Origin: an uncultured Mycoplasmatota bacterium
GTDB lineage: Bacteria > Bacillota_I > Bacilli_A > RF39 > UBA660
Length of the DNA: 13,547 nt
Direction of reading: 5' to 3'
Assembly (NCBI GenBank): GCA_947572405.1
Contig: CANPBV010000036.1
Coordinates: 1 to 13,547, forward strand
A program made the position numbers and the translations under genes. The notes beneath the pieces are model-generated. The model did not search any database. It was given only the letters and a program-made list of their open reading frames with translations, and was not told the origin of the DNA. Position 1 is the first letter of the stretch, and each line of letters starts with the position of its first letter. Positions 12,771-13,547 of this stretch are shown here, piece by piece.

Positions 12771-13547
12771 CTACATTCCTAGTGTATATGGATTACTTGC
12801 TGTTCCATTCCCCCCTGTTATTACTACATTGGATTTTAGATACATAACTGGTCTCACCCATAGTCCATTTACATCTACAGCCTGATCTTGAATATATCCA
12901 CTTGTCCCCACAAAGAACACGTACCATTTACTATCATTCGTAGCTGTAATAGTCCACTGTGCGTATGTCCTATTCAATAACCAGTTTGTATTAACACATT
13001 GTGTTTTTGCATTTCCTGTATTCCAAACACTCAGTCCCAAACTATCGCATACATTTCCACCATTGGTAGCATAAGCATAATCGCTTGGGTACATAAGACC
13101 TACATTATTTCTACTAAATATTCCATTGTCACCATATACTTTTTCACTATTCTCATACTCATACATTTTTGCTCTTAGTGGACCTGCCATGTGTTCTGGA
13201 CCTCCCAATCTCCACACTTTATGGTTCTCTACCATTGTCTTATATGTCGGAGATATTGTATTCCAATATCCTTTATTCAACTCTTTTGCTACTGTAGAAT
13301 TAAACCATGCATTTGGGCGACTTGCATCTTGTTCATTCCACTTAATTTTAAGATAACAATATCCTTCCTGTGAAAAGCTTCCCCAATATATTATTTTCAT
13401 TTGTCCATTAAATACCCCAATGATTCTATATGCTTCTCCATTAAATGATACATAGTTATTTGGGTTTGCTCCTTGGTACCGATATCCCCCTACTACGTTT
13501 GGCAGTCCTACATTGGTTGCTAGCTGGCTTCCACTCATACTTGGATT
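12771..13547 (-). CDS. Surface protein, C-terminal part, related in fold to the DGR template-encoded peptide (5' end outside window)
   Basis: 258 codons are visible, ending in TAG at 12771. The frame runs off the right edge, so the ATG near 13538 is probably internal. Visible features: YRYQGANPNNYVSFNGEAYR and IIGVFNGQMKIIYWG, a sequence type common in surface and pilin-like proteins of gut Firmicutes and Mollicutes; a middle part with ARPNAWFNSTVAKELNKGYW; and the C-terminal part WYVFFVGTSGYIQDQAVDVN, then GLWVRPVMYLKSNV and GGNGTASNPYTLGM. The segment VFFVGTSGY through WVRP lines up with VFIVNTSGN through GVRP coded by template repeat B. At DNA level many differences fall outside template A positions, so it is not a current VR. 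Two Cys (NVCDSLG, KTQCVN) could form a disulphide. No catalytic motif seen; likely ligand-binding or structural. Confidence 0.75.
   Translation of the reverse strand, partial: NPSMSGSQLATNVGLPNVVGGYRYQGANPNNYVSFNGEAYRIIGVFNGQMKIIYWGSFSQEGYCYLKIKWNEQDASRPNAWFNSTVAKELNKGYWNTISPTYKTMVENHKVWRLGGPEHMAGPLRAKMYEYENSEKVYGDNGIFSRNNVGLMYPSDYAYATNGGNVCDSLGLSVWNTGNAKTQCVNTNWLLNRTYAQWTITATNDSKWYVFFVGTSGYIQDQAVDVNGLWVRPVMYLKSNVVITGGNGTASNPYTLGM

Noticed and set aside
12861..12960. Surface protein segment as the VR of this DGR
   Set aside because: Short DNA similarity exists, but many differences are at template C, G and T positions and the GC-rich end segment is not kept, so it fails the A-only rule.

Overview
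The window looks like a chromosomal segment of a low-GC, endospore-lineage Firmicute (Bacilli/Erysipelotrichia-like, of the kind common in gut metagenomes). The evidence is the very AT-rich sequence, the typical Firmicute gene block (dnaB, rplI, a GdpP-type DHH protein, walJ, rlmH), and spoIIR, whiA and yvcK. Every gene I can support lies on the minus strand, so transcription runs from high to low coordinates. The standard bacterial code fits, since tryptophan is read from TGG.

Layout in transcription order. (1) 13547-12771: the 3' part of a surface or pilin-like protein gene, followed by two related hairpins and an intrinsic terminator. (2) 12391-9272: a diversity-generating retroelement (DGR) locus. 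It holds a MutS-domain-I-like small protein (MSL), an Avd-type four-helix-bundle protein, and a DGR-class reverse transcriptase. After these come two tandem, non-identical, Asn-codon-rich template repeats (TR), each followed by a nearly invariant spacer. A 94-aa protein and a second MutS-I-like protein, with its own promoter and a leader hairpin, close the locus. No matching variable repeat (VR) is in the window, so any target must lie elsewhere. (3) 9253-9145: a strong promoter, about 74 nt of GC-richer structured sequence and a terminator, which together form a candidate small RNA. (4) 9092-7215: yvcK-whiA. (5) 7132-1641: a promoter-led operon of DHH phosphodiesterase, rplI, dnaB, an M23/LysM/G5 cell-wall peptidase, walJ and rlmH. 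(6) 1586-1065: spoIIR, separated from rlmH by a terminator hairpin that also covers the spoIIR ribosome binding site. (7) 846-1: the 5' part of a prepilin-like surface protein gene carrying an 11-G homopolymer in its leader codons. One base gained or lost there stops translation at once, the classic form of a phase-variable switch.

How it fits together: the housekeeping block covers replication, ribosome and wall functions and c-di-AMP or nanoRNA turnover. Around it lie two ways of varying the cell surface: DGR hypermutation, whose template encodes the same fold pattern as the C-terminal region of the flanking surface protein, and poly-G slippage in a prepilin gene. The strongest signals are the duplicated TR-spacer cassette, whose differences are concentrated in the template core, the three MutS-I-like proteins around it, the poly-G switch and the candidate small RNA. 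Database searches, genome-wide VR searches and RNA evidence were not available to me.
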